Source of the DNA: RHKX01 sp963820055 | GTDB lineage: Bacteria; Actinomycetota; Thermoleophilia; Solirubrobacterales; 70-9 | Length of the DNA stretch: 64,000 nucleotides | Direction: 5' to 3' | Assembly: GCA_963820055.1 (NCBI GenBank) | Contig: CAWFYJ010000006.1 | Span: 1-64,000 of the forward strand | Part shown: in pieces, positions 1 through 8,684 of the stretch | Numbering within the stretch: position 1 is the first letter of the stretch | Layout of the letters: every line of letters starts with the position of its first letter | Translations under genes and position numbers: made by a program | Notes under the pieces: model-generated | What the model saw: the letters and a program-made list of their open reading frames with translations, nothing else | Told to the model about the DNA's origin: nothing | Databases searched by the model: none

Positions 1-800
1 CGCTTCGGCGAAGCGCTTCCCGGCGGTCTCGGCGCCGACCCGCATCTGGTTCTGGTCGATCGCCTTCCTGCTGCTGCCGATCGGCGCACGCATGGCGGGA
101 CTCGAGGCCGCCTGGCTGGACTACGTGCAGCTCGTCCCGACGCTGGTTCTGATCGTCAGCTGCTTCGCCCTCGGCGAGATCGCCCTCTCCCCCGCCTCGC
201 CCGGAGCGAACGCGAACGCATCGGGCGTCGCCGCCGCACTCGAAGCCTGTCGCCTGCTCGACGAGGACCCGCCGGAGAACCTCCGCGTGGAACTGCTTCT
301 GTGCGGCGGCGGCGAGACGACGATGCAAGGAATGCGCTCGTTCGTGCGCGCGCATCGCAAGCAGCTCGACCGCAGTCACCCGCTTCGTCTCCTTCGAGTC
401 GGTCGGCCGCGGCCAGCCGCGGTTCGCGCTCTCCGGCGGCCTCGCGGTCAGCCAGCCGTTCGACCCGCAGCTCGCCGAGCTCTGCGCGGCCGTCGCGATC
501 GCCCACGACGACGACCCCGACGGCTACGACGCCGAGCCGATCCGCGACGCCCGCACGTCGGCGGCGCTGGTCGCCCGCGCCTACAAGTATCCGGCGATCG
601 CGATCACCTGCCGCGAGCCCGGCGCGGCGCTCCCGGCCGGACACCACACCCCAGGCGACGTGCCTGATCGCGTCGATCCCGGGGCCGTCGAACGGGCAGC
701 GACGTTCGCCGTCGAGGCGATCCGCCTCCTCGACCGCGACCTCGGCCGCGCCGCCGCCCCTAGTCGCGAAGCCGGACCGGCAGCGACTTCAGCTGGTTGA
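1..800 (+). CDS. M28 peptidase-like membrane protein, 3' part, frameshifted
   Basis: The reading frame enters from the left edge and encodes hydrophobic segments (around positions 44-90 and 119-190) followed by an M28 aminopeptidase-like domain with the landmark PGANANASG. At about position 375 the frame changes by one extra base; the continuation (starting VTRFVSFESVGRGQPRF) runs to TGA at 798-800. Typical M28 enzymes have Asp in PGANDNASG and a Glu-Glu pair; here the Asp is Ala and the pair reads GGGET, so one metal ligand and the catalytic Glu appear lost. It may be an inactive homologue or a decaying gene. The end overlaps the convergent P450 gene by about 40 bases. Family assignment is moderate; the start lies outside the window. 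Confidence 0.6.
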
Positions 801-2031
801 CGAACTGCGTGGCCGCGTACTGCGGGCGGCCGTCCAGCTGGATCTCCGGGTACCGCTTCAGCGTCTCTTCGATCAGGATCCGCAACTCGAGCCGGGCCAG
901 TGCAGTGCCGAGGCAGAAGTGCCGGCCACCGGCGCCGAACGCCTGGTGTTCGGGGTTGCGGGTCGCCTCGAACGTGTCGGGGTCCTCGTAACGCGTCTCG
1001 TCGCGGTTCGACGAGACGTACCACATGACCACCTTCTCGCCCTCACGGATCGTCTGGCCGTTCAGCTCGACGTCCTCGGTCGCGGTGCGGCGGAAGTGGG
1101 CGAACGCAGGGAACATCCGCAGCGACTCCTCGACCGCACTCGCCACCAGCGATGGGTCGTCGAGCAGCTTCTGCTTCTGGGCGGGATCGTCGAGCAGCGC
1201 CCGCATGCCGCTGCAGTAGGTCGCCTTCGTGCTGTCGTTGCCGGCGGCGACGAGCAGGAAGAAGCCCATCACGATCTCGTGCTCCTCGAGGCGCTCGCCG
1301 TCGATCTCGGCGTGGACGAGGACGCTGGTCAGATCGTCGGTCGGGTTCTCGCGGCGCTCGGCGATCAGCTTGTTGCAGCGCTCGAAGATCTCCGGGACGT
1401 CCCGTTCCATGATCGCGGCGTTGCCGCCCGGGTTGAGGTCGGGGTCGTTGACGGCGAGGACGGAGTTCATGAGCCGGGCCCAGTCGGCGTCGTCCTCGGG
1501 CGGGATCCCCATGAAGCTGTGGATGACGCGGGAGACGACCGGCTGCGCGACGTCGGAGACGAGGTCGCACGTCTCCCGATCGCCGAGCCCGTCGAGGACG
1601 TCGATCGTGATCGACCGGATCGCCTCCTCGTGATCGGCGATCCGCTTCGGCGTGAAGCCGCGCTGGAAGAGCGCCTTGAGGCGATCGTGCTTCGGCGGGT
1701 CCATGCCGATGAACATCGCCTGCTGGAGCTCGAGCGGCAGGACGGAATGGGTCAGCGCCGTGATCCCCATCGCCGAGGAATAGGTCTTCCAGTCGCGACT
1801 GACGGCGTGAACGTCGTCGGCCGTCGTGACCGACCAGAACCCCTCCTCGTCCGGGTACTGGGCGATCGCGCCGCTCCAGTGGACGGGACACTCGCCGCGG
1901 AGGCGCTTGAAGACGTCGTAGGGGGCGCCCTCCTCCCACCACGCATCGTCCGCGACCTGCAGCTCGTCGATCAGGACATCGAGAGCTCCCGCCTCGACTG
2001 CACTCGAAGTGGTCGTCTGCTCGTTCGCCAT
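760..2031 (-). CDS. Cytochrome P450
   Basis: The 423-residue protein has normal P450 length and all diagnostic motifs: the I-helix oxygen-activation segment LLVAAGNDST near residue 263, the K-helix ExxR in EESLRMF near residue 305, and the heme-thiolate loop FGAGGRHFCLG with the ligand Cys at about 373. It should be a soluble heme monooxygenase that takes electrons from a ferredoxin and its reductase. Substrate cannot be read from the sequence; the overall character resembles mycobacterial-type CYPs acting on lipids or steroids. The start is supported by GAGGAG eight bases upstream of the ATG. No ferredoxin gene lies next to it; the divergent neighbour is a flavodoxin-like reductase, which may be coincidental. 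Confidence 0.93.
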   Translation of the reverse strand: MANEQTTTSSAVEAGALDVLIDELQVADDAWWEEGAPYDVFKRLRGECPVHWSGAIAQYPDEEGFWSVTTADDVHAVSRDWKTYSSAMGITALTHSVLPLELQQAMFIGMDPPKHDRLKALFQRGFTPKRIADHEEAIRSITIDVLDGLGDRETCDLVSDVAQPVVSRVIHSFMGIPPEDDADWARLMNSVLAVNDPDLNPGGNAAIMERDVPEIFERCNKLIAERRENPTDDLTSVLVHAEIDGERLEEHEIVMGFFLLVAAGNDSTKATYCSGMRALLDDPAQKQKLLDDPSLVASAVEESLRMFPAFAHFRRTATEDVELNGQTIREGEKVVMWYVSSNRDETRYEDPDTFEATRNPEHQAFGAGGRHFCLGTALARLELRILIEETLKRYPEIQLDGRPQYAATQFVNQLKSLPVRLRD

Positions 2032-2160
2032 CTCAGCTCTCCTCAGCCCCGTGGGTTGGTCGACCAGCCAGTCTCGATGGGAATCTACCCGCTGTGTAAC
2101 GAACGGTCGGGCCCGGGAGACGATGTCCCCGAACGATCATCTTCGAAAGGACCGGAACCG

Positions 2161-2874
2161 ATGCCCGACCATGACTTCTCCGACCTGAGCGCGCTCTTCC
2201 TCAACTGCACCCTCAAGCCGACCTCCGCGGAGGCTTCGAATACGCAAGCTCTGATGGACAACTCGGTCGCGATCATGGAGGCGAACGGCGTCACCGCCGA
2301 GACGATCCGGCTCGCTGACCACGTGATCCCGCCGGGAGTCCAGCCCGACATGAGCGATCACGGATTCGACCGCGACGACTGGCCGGCGATCCAGGACAAG
2401 GTCTTCGCCGCCGACATCCTCGTGATCGGCACGCCGATCTGGCTCGGCGAGAAGTCGAGCATCTGCACGCAGGCGATCGAACGGCTCTACGGGTACTCCG
2501 GCCAGCTAAACGACAAGGGGCAGTGGATCTACTACGGCCGCGTCGGTGGCGTCCTCGTCACCGGCAACGAGGACGGCATCAAGCACGTCGCCATGAACAC
2601 GCTCTACTCGCTGCAGCATCTCGGCTACACGATCCCCCCGCAGGCCGACGCCGGCTGGATCGGGGAGGCCGGACCGGGCCCGAGCTACGCCGACCCCGGC
2701 AGCGGCGGCGTCGAGAACGAGTTCACGCGCCGGAACACCACGTTCATGACCTGGAACCTGATGCACGTCGGAGCGTTGCTCAAGCGGGCGGGCGGAATTC
2801 CCGCCTACGGCAACCAGCGCAGCGAGTGGGACGCGGGGGCGCGGTTCGACCACCCGAACCCCGAGTACCGCTAG
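2161..2874 (+). CDS. Flavodoxin-fold NAD(P)H-dependent FMN reductase
   Basis: The 237-residue protein has the flavodoxin-like order: a first strand ALFLNCTLKP that would hold the FMN phosphate, the loop VIGTPIWLGEKSS around residue 100, and VGGVLVTGNEDG near residue 130. This matches flavodoxin/WrbA-type FMN reductases. It would reduce FMN, quinones or a partner enzyme in the cytoplasm. The start was placed at the ATG following an AAGGA about ten bases upstream; longer in-frame extensions are antisense to the P450 gene and look artefactual. It is a single gene between the divergent P450 and the convergent carboxyltransferase. Substrate unknown. Confidence 0.8.
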   Translation: MPDHDFSDLSALFLNCTLKPTSAEASNTQALMDNSVAIMEANGVTAETIRLADHVIPPGVQPDMSDHGFDRDDWPAIQDKVFAADILVIGTPIWLGEKSSICTQAIERLYGYSGQLNDKGQWIYYGRVGGVLVTGNEDGIKHVAMNTLYSLQHLGYTIPPQADAGWIGEAGPGPSYADPGSGGVENEFTRRNTTFMTWNLMHVGALLKRAGGIPAYGNQRSEWDAGARFDHPNPEYR

Positions 2875-2899
2875 GCGGGCGACCGGCCCTCGTGAGGAC

Positions 2900-4438
2900 T
2901 CAGACGGGAGTGATCGGGTTGTGCCGCTCGCTGAAGCTCCGGTCCTTGCCGGCCGCCTCGGCGTAGCGGCGGATCAGCTCGGCGCGGAGCTCGTCCGGCT
3001 CGATGACCGAGTCGATGACGAGCTCGGACGCGAGGTGGAGGATGTCGATGTCCTCTGAGTATTCGGCGCGCTTGCGGGCGACGAACTCGCTCCGCTCGGC
3101 TTCGTCGGAAATCGCTTGGATCTGGTTGAAGTAGACGGCGTTGATGGCAGCCTCGGGACCCATGACGGCGATCTGGGCGCCCGGCAGCGCGATGCAGGCG
3201 TCGGGCTCGAAGGCCGGGCCCGCCATCGCGTAGAGGCCGGCTCCGTAGGCCTTGCGGACGACGACCGAGATCTTCGGCACCGTGGCCGAGCTGACGGCGC
3301 TGACCATCTTCGCCCCGTGGCGGATGATGCCCTGGCGCTCGACGGCCTTGCCGATCATGAAACCGGGGACGTCGGCGAGGAAGAGCAGCGGGATGTTGAA
3401 GGCGTTGCAGGTGTTGATGAAGCGGGCCGCCTTGTCGGAGGAGTCGACGAAGAGGACGCCTCCCTTCTGCTTTGGCTGGTTGGCGACGATGCCGATCGCG
3501 CGGCCGTCGAGCCGCGCGTAGCCGACGACCAACTCCTTCGCCCAGCGGGCGTGGACCTCGAGGAACGTCCCGGCATCGCAGACGCCCTCGATCAAGGTTC
3601 GGATGTCGAACGGCGTCTTCTCGTCGGCGGGGACGACGGTCGAGGGCAGCGCCTCGGGGTCGGCCTCGCCCGGGGCGACCGTCGGCGGGTCCTCGCTGAA
3701 GCTGGTCGGCATGAACGCGAGGTAGTCCTTGGCGATGCCGATTGCCTCCTCGTCGGTCTTCGCCAGGAAGTGCCCGCAGCCCGAGACCGAGGTGTGCATT
3801 CGGGCGCCGCCCATCTCATCGAGCGTGACCGTCTCGCCGATGACCATCTCGGCCATCCGCGGCGAGCCCAAGTACATCGAGGCGTTGCCGTCGCGCATGA
3901 TCACGACGTCGCAGAAGGCGGGGATGTAGGCGCCGCCGGCCGCCGACGGGCCGAACAGGACGCACACCTGCGGGACCCGGCCCGACATCTTCACTTCGTT
4001 GTGGAAGATCCGGCCGGCGCCGCGACGTCCGGGGAACATCTGGACCTGATCGGTGATCCGGGCCCCGGCCGAGTCGACGAGGTAGATCATCGGCAGCTCG
4101 AGGGAGAGCGCCCGCTCCTGGATGCGGATGATCTTCTCGACCGTCTTCGCGCCCCACGACCCGGCCTTGACCGTCGGGTCGTTGGCCATCAGCGCGACGC
4201 GACGGCCGCCGATCGTCCCGAGGCCGGTGACGACGCCGTCGGCGCCGAGCCCCTCCTTGTCCCAATTGGCGAGCTGCGCCTCCTCCGAGAAGCTGCCCGC
4301 GTCGAGGAGCAGGCCGACGCGCTCGCGGACCGGGAGCTTGCCCTGCTCGGCGGTCTTCTCGTGGTGGCGGGCGGGCCCGCCGCCGAGGGCGGCCTCGCGT
4401 GCCTGCCCGAGTCCGGTCTGGTCGGTCGTCTCGCCCAT
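2900..4438 (-). CDS. Acyl-CoA carboxylase, carboxyltransferase (beta) subunit
   Basis: This 512-residue protein is a biotin-dependent carboxyltransferase. It has the N-terminal acyl-CoA half with oxyanion region GPSAAGGAYIPA (near residue 168) and the C-terminal carboxybiotin half with FLADVPGFMIGKAVERQGIIRHGAKM (shown in parts) and RKAYGAGLYAMAG. It transfers CO2 from biotin to an acyl-CoA such as propionyl-, acetyl- or methylcrotonyl-CoA. No alpha subunit or biotin carrier is in the window. The HMG-CoA-lyase-type gene about 3 kb away makes a methylcrotonyl/leucine role possible; propionyl-CoA carboxylation would serve the ethylmalonyl-CoA pathway. A TAGCTT hexamer seven bases before the ATG suggests leaderless transcription. 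Confidence 0.9.
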   Translation of the reverse strand: MGETTDQTGLGQAREAALGGGPARHHEKTAEQGKLPVRERVGLLLDAGSFSEEAQLANWDKEGLGADGVVTGLGTIGGRRVALMANDPTVKAGSWGAKTVEKIIRIQERALSLELPMIYLVDSAGARITDQVQMFPGRRGAGRIFHNEVKMSGRVPQVCVLFGPSAAGGAYIPAFCDVVIMRDGNASMYLGSPRMAEMVIGETVTLDEMGGARMHTSVSGCGHFLAKTDEEAIGIAKDYLAFMPTSFSEDPPTVAPGEADPEALPSTVVPADEKTPFDIRTLIEGVCDAGTFLEVHARWAKELVVGYARLDGRAIGIVANQPKQKGGVLFVDSSDKAARFINTCNAFNIPLLFLADVPGFMIGKAVERQGIIRHGAKMVSAVSSATVPKISVVVRKAYGAGLYAMAGPAFEPDACIALPGAQIAVMGPEAAINAVYFNQIQAISDEAERSEFVARKRAEYSEDIDILHLASELVIDSVIEPDELRAELIRRYAEAAGKDRSFSERHNPITPV

Positions 4439-4445
4439 CGCGGGG

Positions 4446-4451
4446 AAGCTA
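4446..4451 (-). promoter_or_regulatory. -10 element (TAGCTT), leaderless start
   Basis: Read leftward, TAGCTT is followed by exactly seven bases and the ATG of the carboxyltransferase gene, with no Shine-Dalgarno. This matches the TANNNT-N7-start pattern repeated through the window and would put the transcript start at the start codon. Confidence 0.5.
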
Positions 4452-4477
4452 ACTACACAACGCCCGCCGACGCCGCC

Positions 4478-5344
4478 CTAGAGCAGCTCGGTGAGCTTCG
4501 TGTCCTCGGTCGGCGGATCGACGGAGTCGACGGATCGGCGCCGACGCGCACGCTCCTCCGTGTCCGGCTCGGGCCGTTCGTCGGTGTCGGGCTCCGCGGC
4601 CCGGGTCGGCCGATCGACGACCTCCGAGACGGTCGTCGGCGCGTCTTCGTATCCGGGGTCGATGTCCTCGCCCATCTCCGCCTCGGCGTCGGATTCGGCA
4701 CCGGCGGTCTCGGCCTCGACGGCGAGGACCTCAGGCTCCCGCTCGACGGCGGCCTCGACGCGCTCGGGGAGCTCGAGGTCGCGTTCGCCCGGCCCCTCGA
4801 TCGCGAGGCGCATCTCGGCATTGAGCTGCTCGAGGTTGGCGACGACGTCACGACGCTTGCGGACGAGGCCGGCGATCTCCTGCTCGATCCCCCGGGTCCG
4901 CTCGGCGGCCTCTTCCTCGGCGCGCTTCAGTCGCGCCTCGGCCTGCTCGTTCACGGACCTCGCCTCGGCGGCGGCGGTCTCGGAGGTGATCCGGGCGTGT
5001 TCGTCCGCAGCGGAGCGGGTCTCGGCCGCGTAGGAGTCGGCGTCGGAGCGGGTCACCGCCGCCTCCTTCTCGGCATCGGAGCGGATCCGCTTCGCATCCG
5101 CCTCGGCCTCGGCGGTGAGCTTGTCGGCGCTCTCCTGCGCGGCGGCGAGGATCGAGCCGGTCCGCTCGCCGACGTCCCCCATCGCCCGCTGGATCACCGC
5201 GCGGCGGGATTCGTCCTCGCCGCCGGTCGCCAGCCAGTCGGCAAGCTCGGCGAGGTAGGCGTCGACGGCGCGGCGGTCGTAGCCCCCGCGGCGCTCGGTC
5301 GGAAACTGGACGGTCTTCAGTTCTTCGATTCGATCGGAAGCCAT
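4478..5344 (-). CDS. DivIVA-domain coiled-coil protein
   Basis: The 288-residue protein starts with a short DivIVA-like segment (FPTERRGGYDRRAVDAYLAEL, residues about 14-34). A long alanine/glutamate/arginine-rich coiled coil follows (about residues 60-185), then an acidic, disordered tail. DivIVA-type proteins bind curved membranes and recruit division or polar-growth factors. I chose the ATG at 5344 because TATCCT sits six bases upstream and the DivIVA segment begins right after; the open frame further upstream is antisense to the dehydrogenase gene and is not coding. It lies between two acyl-CoA genes, which says little about its role. The domain call is good; the exact function is unknown. 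Confidence 0.8.
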   Translation of the reverse strand: MASDRIEELKTVQFPTERRGGYDRRAVDAYLAELADWLATGGEDESRRAVIQRAMGDVGERTGSILAAAQESADKLTAEAEADAKRIRSDAEKEAAVTRSDADSYAAETRSAADEHARITSETAAAEARSVNEQAEARLKRAEEEAAERTRGIEQEIAGLVRKRRDVVANLEQLNAEMRLAIEGPGERDLELPERVEAAVEREPEVLAVEAETAGAESDAEAEMGEDIDPGYEDAPTTVSEVVDRPTRAAEPDTDERPEPDTEERARRRRSVDSVDPPTEDTKLTELL

Positions 5345-5373
5345 CCGTTCAGGATAGATGCCTCCGACCGGAG

Positions 5374-6258
5374 CTACAGGCCGAGCTCGCTCGGCACCGG
5401 TTGCTCGCCCGAGTAGTCGTAAAAGCCCTTTCCGGACTTGCGTCCGTACCAGCCGGCGGCGACCATCTTGCGGAGCGTCGGCGGCGCTGCGAAGCGGCGC
5501 TCGCGGTACTCGTCGAACATGACGCTGCCGATCGAGACGAGAGTGTCGAGACCGACGAAATCGGCGAGCGTGAGCGGCCCCATCGGGTGGTTGGCGCCCG
5601 CCTTCATGGCGACGTCGATCTCCTCGATCGAGCCGACGCCCTCCTCGTAGGCGCGAATCGCGTCGAGCATGTAGGGGACGAGCAGGCGGTTGACGATGAA
5701 GCCGGTCTTGTCCTTCGCGTGGACCAGCGTCTTGCCGAGCTTCTCGCCGACCTCGAAGCCGACCTTCATGGCCTCTTCGGAGGTGGTGACCGTCTGGACG
5801 ACCTCGAGCAGCGGCATCACCTGCGCCGGGTTGAAGAAGTGGAGCCCGAGGAAGCGGTCGGGGCGCGACGTGCTCGCGGCCTGGTCGATGACGGCCAGCG
5901 AGGAGGTGTTGGTGGCGAACCAGGCGTCCGGCTTGGCGACGTCGTCGACGACCTCCCACATCTCGAGCTTGAGGTCGAGATCCTCGGTGATCGCCTCGAT
6001 GATCAGGTCGCAGTCGGCCAGGTCGGCGTAGTCGGTCGTGCCCTTGATGCGACCGCGGACGGCGTCGGCATCGGCGCTCTCCATCCGGCCCTTGTCGACG
6101 GCTCGCGAGAGCTGCTTGTCGATCTTGGCGACGCAGCTGCCGACCTTGTCGTCGTCGACCTCGCGCATGACAACGTCCCACCCGGCCTGGGCGCAGATCT
6201 GGGTGATGCCGTGACCCATCAGGCCACCGCCGACGACTCCAACCTTGCTGATTGCCAT
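5374..6258 (-). CDS. 3-hydroxybutyryl-CoA (3-hydroxyacyl-CoA) dehydrogenase
   Basis: This 294-residue protein is a standalone 3-hydroxyacyl-CoA dehydrogenase. The N-terminus carries the Rossmann NAD-binding GGGLMGHGI (about residues 10-18). The conserved ITEDL, ATNTSSL and LHFFNPAQVMPLLEVV segments follow, with the catalytic His in the last. The C-terminal helical domain has GFIVNRLLVPY and NHPMGPLTLADFVGLD. It interconverts 3-hydroxybutyryl-CoA and acetoacetyl-CoA, in beta-oxidation or polyhydroxybutyrate metabolism, and could feed crotonyl-CoA into the ethylmalonyl-CoA pathway encoded elsewhere here. GAGGAGAAC directly precedes the ATG. It appears to head a leftward unit with the DivIVA-like gene, 29 bases apart. 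Confidence 0.92.
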   Translation of the reverse strand: MAISKVGVVGGGLMGHGITQICAQAGWDVVMREVDDDKVGSCVAKIDKQLSRAVDKGRMESADADAVRGRIKGTTDYADLADCDLIIEAITEDLDLKLEMWEVVDDVAKPDAWFATNTSSLAVIDQAASTSRPDRFLGLHFFNPAQVMPLLEVVQTVTTSEEAMKVGFEVGEKLGKTLVHAKDKTGFIVNRLLVPYMLDAIRAYEEGVGSIEEIDVAMKAGANHPMGPLTLADFVGLDTLVSIGSVMFDEYRERRFAAPPTLRKMVAAGWYGRKSGKGFYDYSGEQPVPSELGL

Positions 6259-6322
6259 GTTCTCCTCGAACTCCTCGATTGACAGGGTCGCGGACCCTAC
6301 CGGCGCCGCCGGGACGAGGTGA

Positions 6323-6724
6323 TCAGGCGCTCGGCTGCGTGAGGCCGAGCTCCTCGAAGCGACGACCCATCGCCGCGGCCATCGCGTCGACCCCGCTCTT
6401 CGGGCGGAGCATGACCTTCATCTCGGTGATCAGCCCGTCGTCGCCGAACGTGAGCAGGTCGAGCCCGTCCATCCAGCGGTCGCCGACGCGGGTCTTGAAG
6501 ATCAGCGCAGCGGTCGGGTCGTCGGGACTCTCGATGACGTGGAGGTACTCGAAGTCCTCGAACAGCTTCATCGGGCCTTCGGTGAGGATCAGGACGACGA
6601 GGTCGCGCCCGTCGTAGGACCGGAACGAGACCGGGCTGAAGAACTTGACGTCGGGATCGAAGCACGCCTCCGCCTTCTCCTTGGAGCGCGAATGGACGGC
6701 ATCGATGAACGCATCTGATCGCAT
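6323..6724 (-). CDS. NTF2/SnoaL-like small protein
   Basis: This 133-residue protein has the pattern of NTF2-like alpha+beta barrel proteins: an N-terminal helix (MRSDAFIDAVHSRSKEKAEACF), a central FKTRVGDRWMDGLDLLTFGDDGLITEMKVM region (shown here only as a landmark) and a Pro/Arg-rich end. Members are small cytoplasmic binding proteins or isomerase/cyclase-like enzymes; no catalytic residues can be assigned. The start at 6724 is chosen over an upstream in-frame ATG because TAGGCT lies exactly seven bases before it and the longer N-terminus is antisense to the neighbouring gene. Ligand unknown. Confidence 0.7.
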   Translation of the reverse strand: MRSDAFIDAVHSRSKEKAEACFDPDVKFFSPVSFRSYDGRDLVVLILTEGPMKLFEDFEYLHVIESPDDPTAALIFKTRVGDRWMDGLDLLTFGDDGLITEMKVMLRPKSGVDAMAAAMGRRFEELGLTQPSA

Positions 6725-6731
6725 GCCGGAC

Positions 6732-6737
6732 AGCCTA
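6732..6737 (-). promoter_or_regulatory. -10 element (TAGGCT), leaderless start
   Basis: TAGGCT followed by seven bases and the ATG of the NTF2-like gene. The same hexamer and spacing occur before the gene starting at 16150. Confidence 0.5.
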
Positions 6738-6749
6738 ATCCCAATTCCC

Positions 6750-7307
6750 TCAGTCGGCCGCGTACTTGGCGACGAGACCGTCGATCGTCCCCTTCGTCCG
6801 CATCGTCGCCAGCCCGAGTTCCGCGTCGAGCGTCTTCTGGTCGAGATCGGACTCGAGCGTGCCGCCACTCGGCAGCCAGAACAGCTCGCGGGCCCCGAAC
6901 TCGAGCCGGTCCTGGTCGGTCGCGAGCGCCAGGACCGCCTTCCGCGCCTTCGCAGACGGCTTCGCCGCCAGCAGCGAAACCTGGAGCTTGCCCTTCGACT
7001 TCGTGACTGCGGCCGCCGGGAAGGGATCGGCCGCGGCGATCTCGGCGAGCTGTGCGGCGGTCCGGAGAACGGTCGGGACCGCGTAGCCGAGACCCTCCTC
7101 GAGCCCCTCCTCGATGCGGCCGATCAGCTTCTTCTCCGACTCCCGGCCGGCCTCGAAGACGACGTTGCCGGCAGCCCGGAACGTCTGCACCTCCGCGAAG
7201 CCGATCCGCTCGAACTGCTTCGCGAGGTCGGCGTTGGTGATCCGGCGATTGCCGAGGTTCATCCCCCTCAGGAACGCGGCGTAGATCAACCGGATGCGCC
7301 TCCCCAC
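6750..7307 (-). CDS. DUF1697 family protein
   Basis: The 185-residue protein shows the DUF1697 signature: an N-terminal strand YAAFLRGMNLGNRRI followed by LAKQFERIGFAEVQTFRAAGNVVFE. These are small cytoplasmic alpha/beta proteins of unknown function, common in actinobacteria. The start overlaps the end of the upstream lyase gene by 22 bases; no better start exists before the conserved N-terminal strand. It looks co-transcribed with the lyase and thioesterase genes upstream. Confidence 0.8.
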   Translation of the reverse strand: MGRRIRLIYAAFLRGMNLGNRRITNADLAKQFERIGFAEVQTFRAAGNVVFEAGRESEKKLIGRIEEGLEEGLGYAVPTVLRTAAQLAEIAAADPFPAAAVTKSKGKLQVSLLAAKPSAKARKAVLALATDQDRLEFGARELFWLPSGGTLESDLDQKTLDAELGLATMRTKGTIDGLVAKYAAD

Positions 7308-8227
7308 TCGACGGGGCCGGCGGTCAGCAGGTGGGCGCCGAGCGGGCGGCCGAGGACGTTCTGGACCTCGTGGGACGCGGCGAGCAGCGAGTCGAGATCG
7401 ATCCCGGTCTCGATGCCCATCTCGTGAAGCATCGAGACGAGGTCCTCGGAGGCGATGTTGCCGGTCGAGCCCGCCGGGACGGGACAGCCGCCGAGCTCGC
7501 CGAAGCTCGACTCGAACGAGTCGATCCCCTGCCCGAGCGCGGCGACCGCGTTGGCGAGCCCCTGTCCACGGGTGTTGTGGAAGTGAGCGGTCAGCTCCGG
7601 CCCGGATCCGCCGGCGGCGCCGAGCTCGGAGCGCATCCCGGCGAAGAACCCGTCGATCTGGAGCGGGTTGGCCATGCCGGTCGTGTCGCCGAAACCGATC
7701 TCCTCACAGCCCGCCGCGAGCAGGCGCTCGGCGATGCCGAAGACGCGCTCGGGCGGAACCTCGCCCTCGTAGGGACAGCCGAAGCTCGTCGCGATCACAC
7801 CCTCGCAGCGCAGGCCCGCGGCGATCGCGGTGGCGATCACCCGCTCGAGCCCGTCGAGCGACTCGGCGATCGAGCGGTTCACGTTCTTGCGGTTGTGGGT
7901 CTCCGACGCCGAGAGGAAGACGCTGATCTCGTCGAAGTGCTCGCGCTCGCGCAGCGCGTTTTCGAGTCCGCGCTCGTTGGGGATCAGGACCGAGAAGGCG
8001 ACGTCGTCGGGACGCTCGAGGGCGGCGAGCACCTGCGGTCCGTCGGCGAGCTGCGGGATCACGTCGGCGCGGACGAACGACGTGACCTCGATCCGCTTCA
8101 GGCCCGAGGCGACGAGCATCTCGATCAGCCGGACCTTGTCGTCGGTGGCGATCACCTCGGGCTCGTTCTGGAAGCCGTCCCGGGGCCCGACCTCCCGGAT
8201 CCTGACGCTGTCGGGATAGCCCGGCAT
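7286..8227 (-). CDS. Hydroxymethylglutaryl-CoA lyase-type enzyme
   Basis: This 313-residue protein is a DRE-TIM metallolyase. VGPRDGFQNE near residue 14 supplies the Arg-Asp pair and the conserved Gln; SVFLSASETHNRKN and FGDTTGMANP follow, and HFHNTRGQGLAN near residue 197 holds the two metal-binding His. GGCPVPAGSTGNIASED is the mobile active-site loop with its reactive Cys. The family cleaves HMG-CoA to acetyl-CoA and acetoacetate in leucine breakdown, or a similar acyl-CoA. It starts one base before the stop of the thioesterase gene and precedes DUF1697, so the three probably form one operon. Confidence 0.88.
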   Translation of the reverse strand: MPGYPDSVRIREVGPRDGFQNEPEVIATDDKVRLIEMLVASGLKRIEVTSFVRADVIPQLADGPQVLAALERPDDVAFSVLIPNERGLENALREREHFDEISVFLSASETHNRKNVNRSIAESLDGLERVIATAIAAGLRCEGVIATSFGCPYEGEVPPERVFGIAERLLAAGCEEIGFGDTTGMANPLQIDGFFAGMRSELGAAGGSGPELTAHFHNTRGQGLANAVAALGQGIDSFESSFGELGGCPVPAGSTGNIASEDLVSMLHEMGIETGIDLDSLLAASHEVQNVLGRPLGAHLLTAGPVEWGGASG

Positions 8228-8659
8228 TCAGCCCTGGGCCTCCGGCACCCTGACGACGCGGCGCTGGTGGGTGCCGACGCCGATCGTCCGGTCTTCCTCC
8301 TTGACCTCGACGTCGAAGAAGAGCTTGCGGTCGTCGACGATCTCGGTGAGCTTCGCCCACGCGGTGCAGACGGCCCCCTCGGCGGCGCCGGAGACATGCT
8401 TTATGCAGACCTCGAAGCCGACGGTTGCACTCCCCTCGGGCAGCGACTCGTAGGCGAGGACGGCGGCGGTCCGCTCCATCATCCCGATCATTCCCGGCGT
8501 CGAGAGGACGGCCATGCCGATCGTCCCGCCGACGTCGGTGAGCAGCGGACCGGTGACCTCGAACTCGTCGAGACGCTCGGCGCCGGGCTCGAGCGGCCCG
8601 GCGTCGTCTCCGCCCCGTCGCGGCTTGGGAAGGTCGAGGGAGTCGGCCGGTCCGGTCAT
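8228..8659 (-). CDS. Hotdog-fold acyl-CoA thioesterase-like protein
   Basis: This 143-residue protein resembles the FlK-like thioesterase group: GTIGMAVLSTPGMIGMMERTA (residues about 45-65) forms the central hotdog helix, followed by SATVGFEVCIKHVSGAAEG and FFDVEVKEEDRTIGVGTHQRRVV, the strand bearing the usual His. It would hydrolyse a short acyl-CoA. The ATG at 8659 was preferred over an in-frame ATG at 8737 because the latter would run through the divergent npdG-like start region. It immediately precedes the lyase gene, suggesting a role in the same acyl-CoA pathway. Confidence 0.72.
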   Translation of the reverse strand: MTGPADSLDLPKPRRGGDDAGPLEPGAERLDEFEVTGPLLTDVGGTIGMAVLSTPGMIGMMERTAAVLAYESLPEGSATVGFEVCIKHVSGAAEGAVCTAWAKLTEIVDDRKLFFDVEVKEEDRTIGVGTHQRRVVRVPEAQG

Positions 8660-8671
8660 CGGGATGGAGCA

Positions 8672-8677
8672 TAGACT
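8672..8677 (+). promoter_or_regulatory. -10 element (TAGACT), leaderless start of F420 operon
   Basis: TAGACT, seven bases, then the ATG at 8685. Only 25 bases separate this start from the divergent thioesterase start, so there is little room for a leader. Confidence 0.5.
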
Positions 8678-8684
8678 CGCGCCG

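Noticed and set aside
301..2874. An 857-codon frame ending in the flavodoxin-like gene
   Set aside because: Its first two thirds are antisense to the P450 gene and have no domain.
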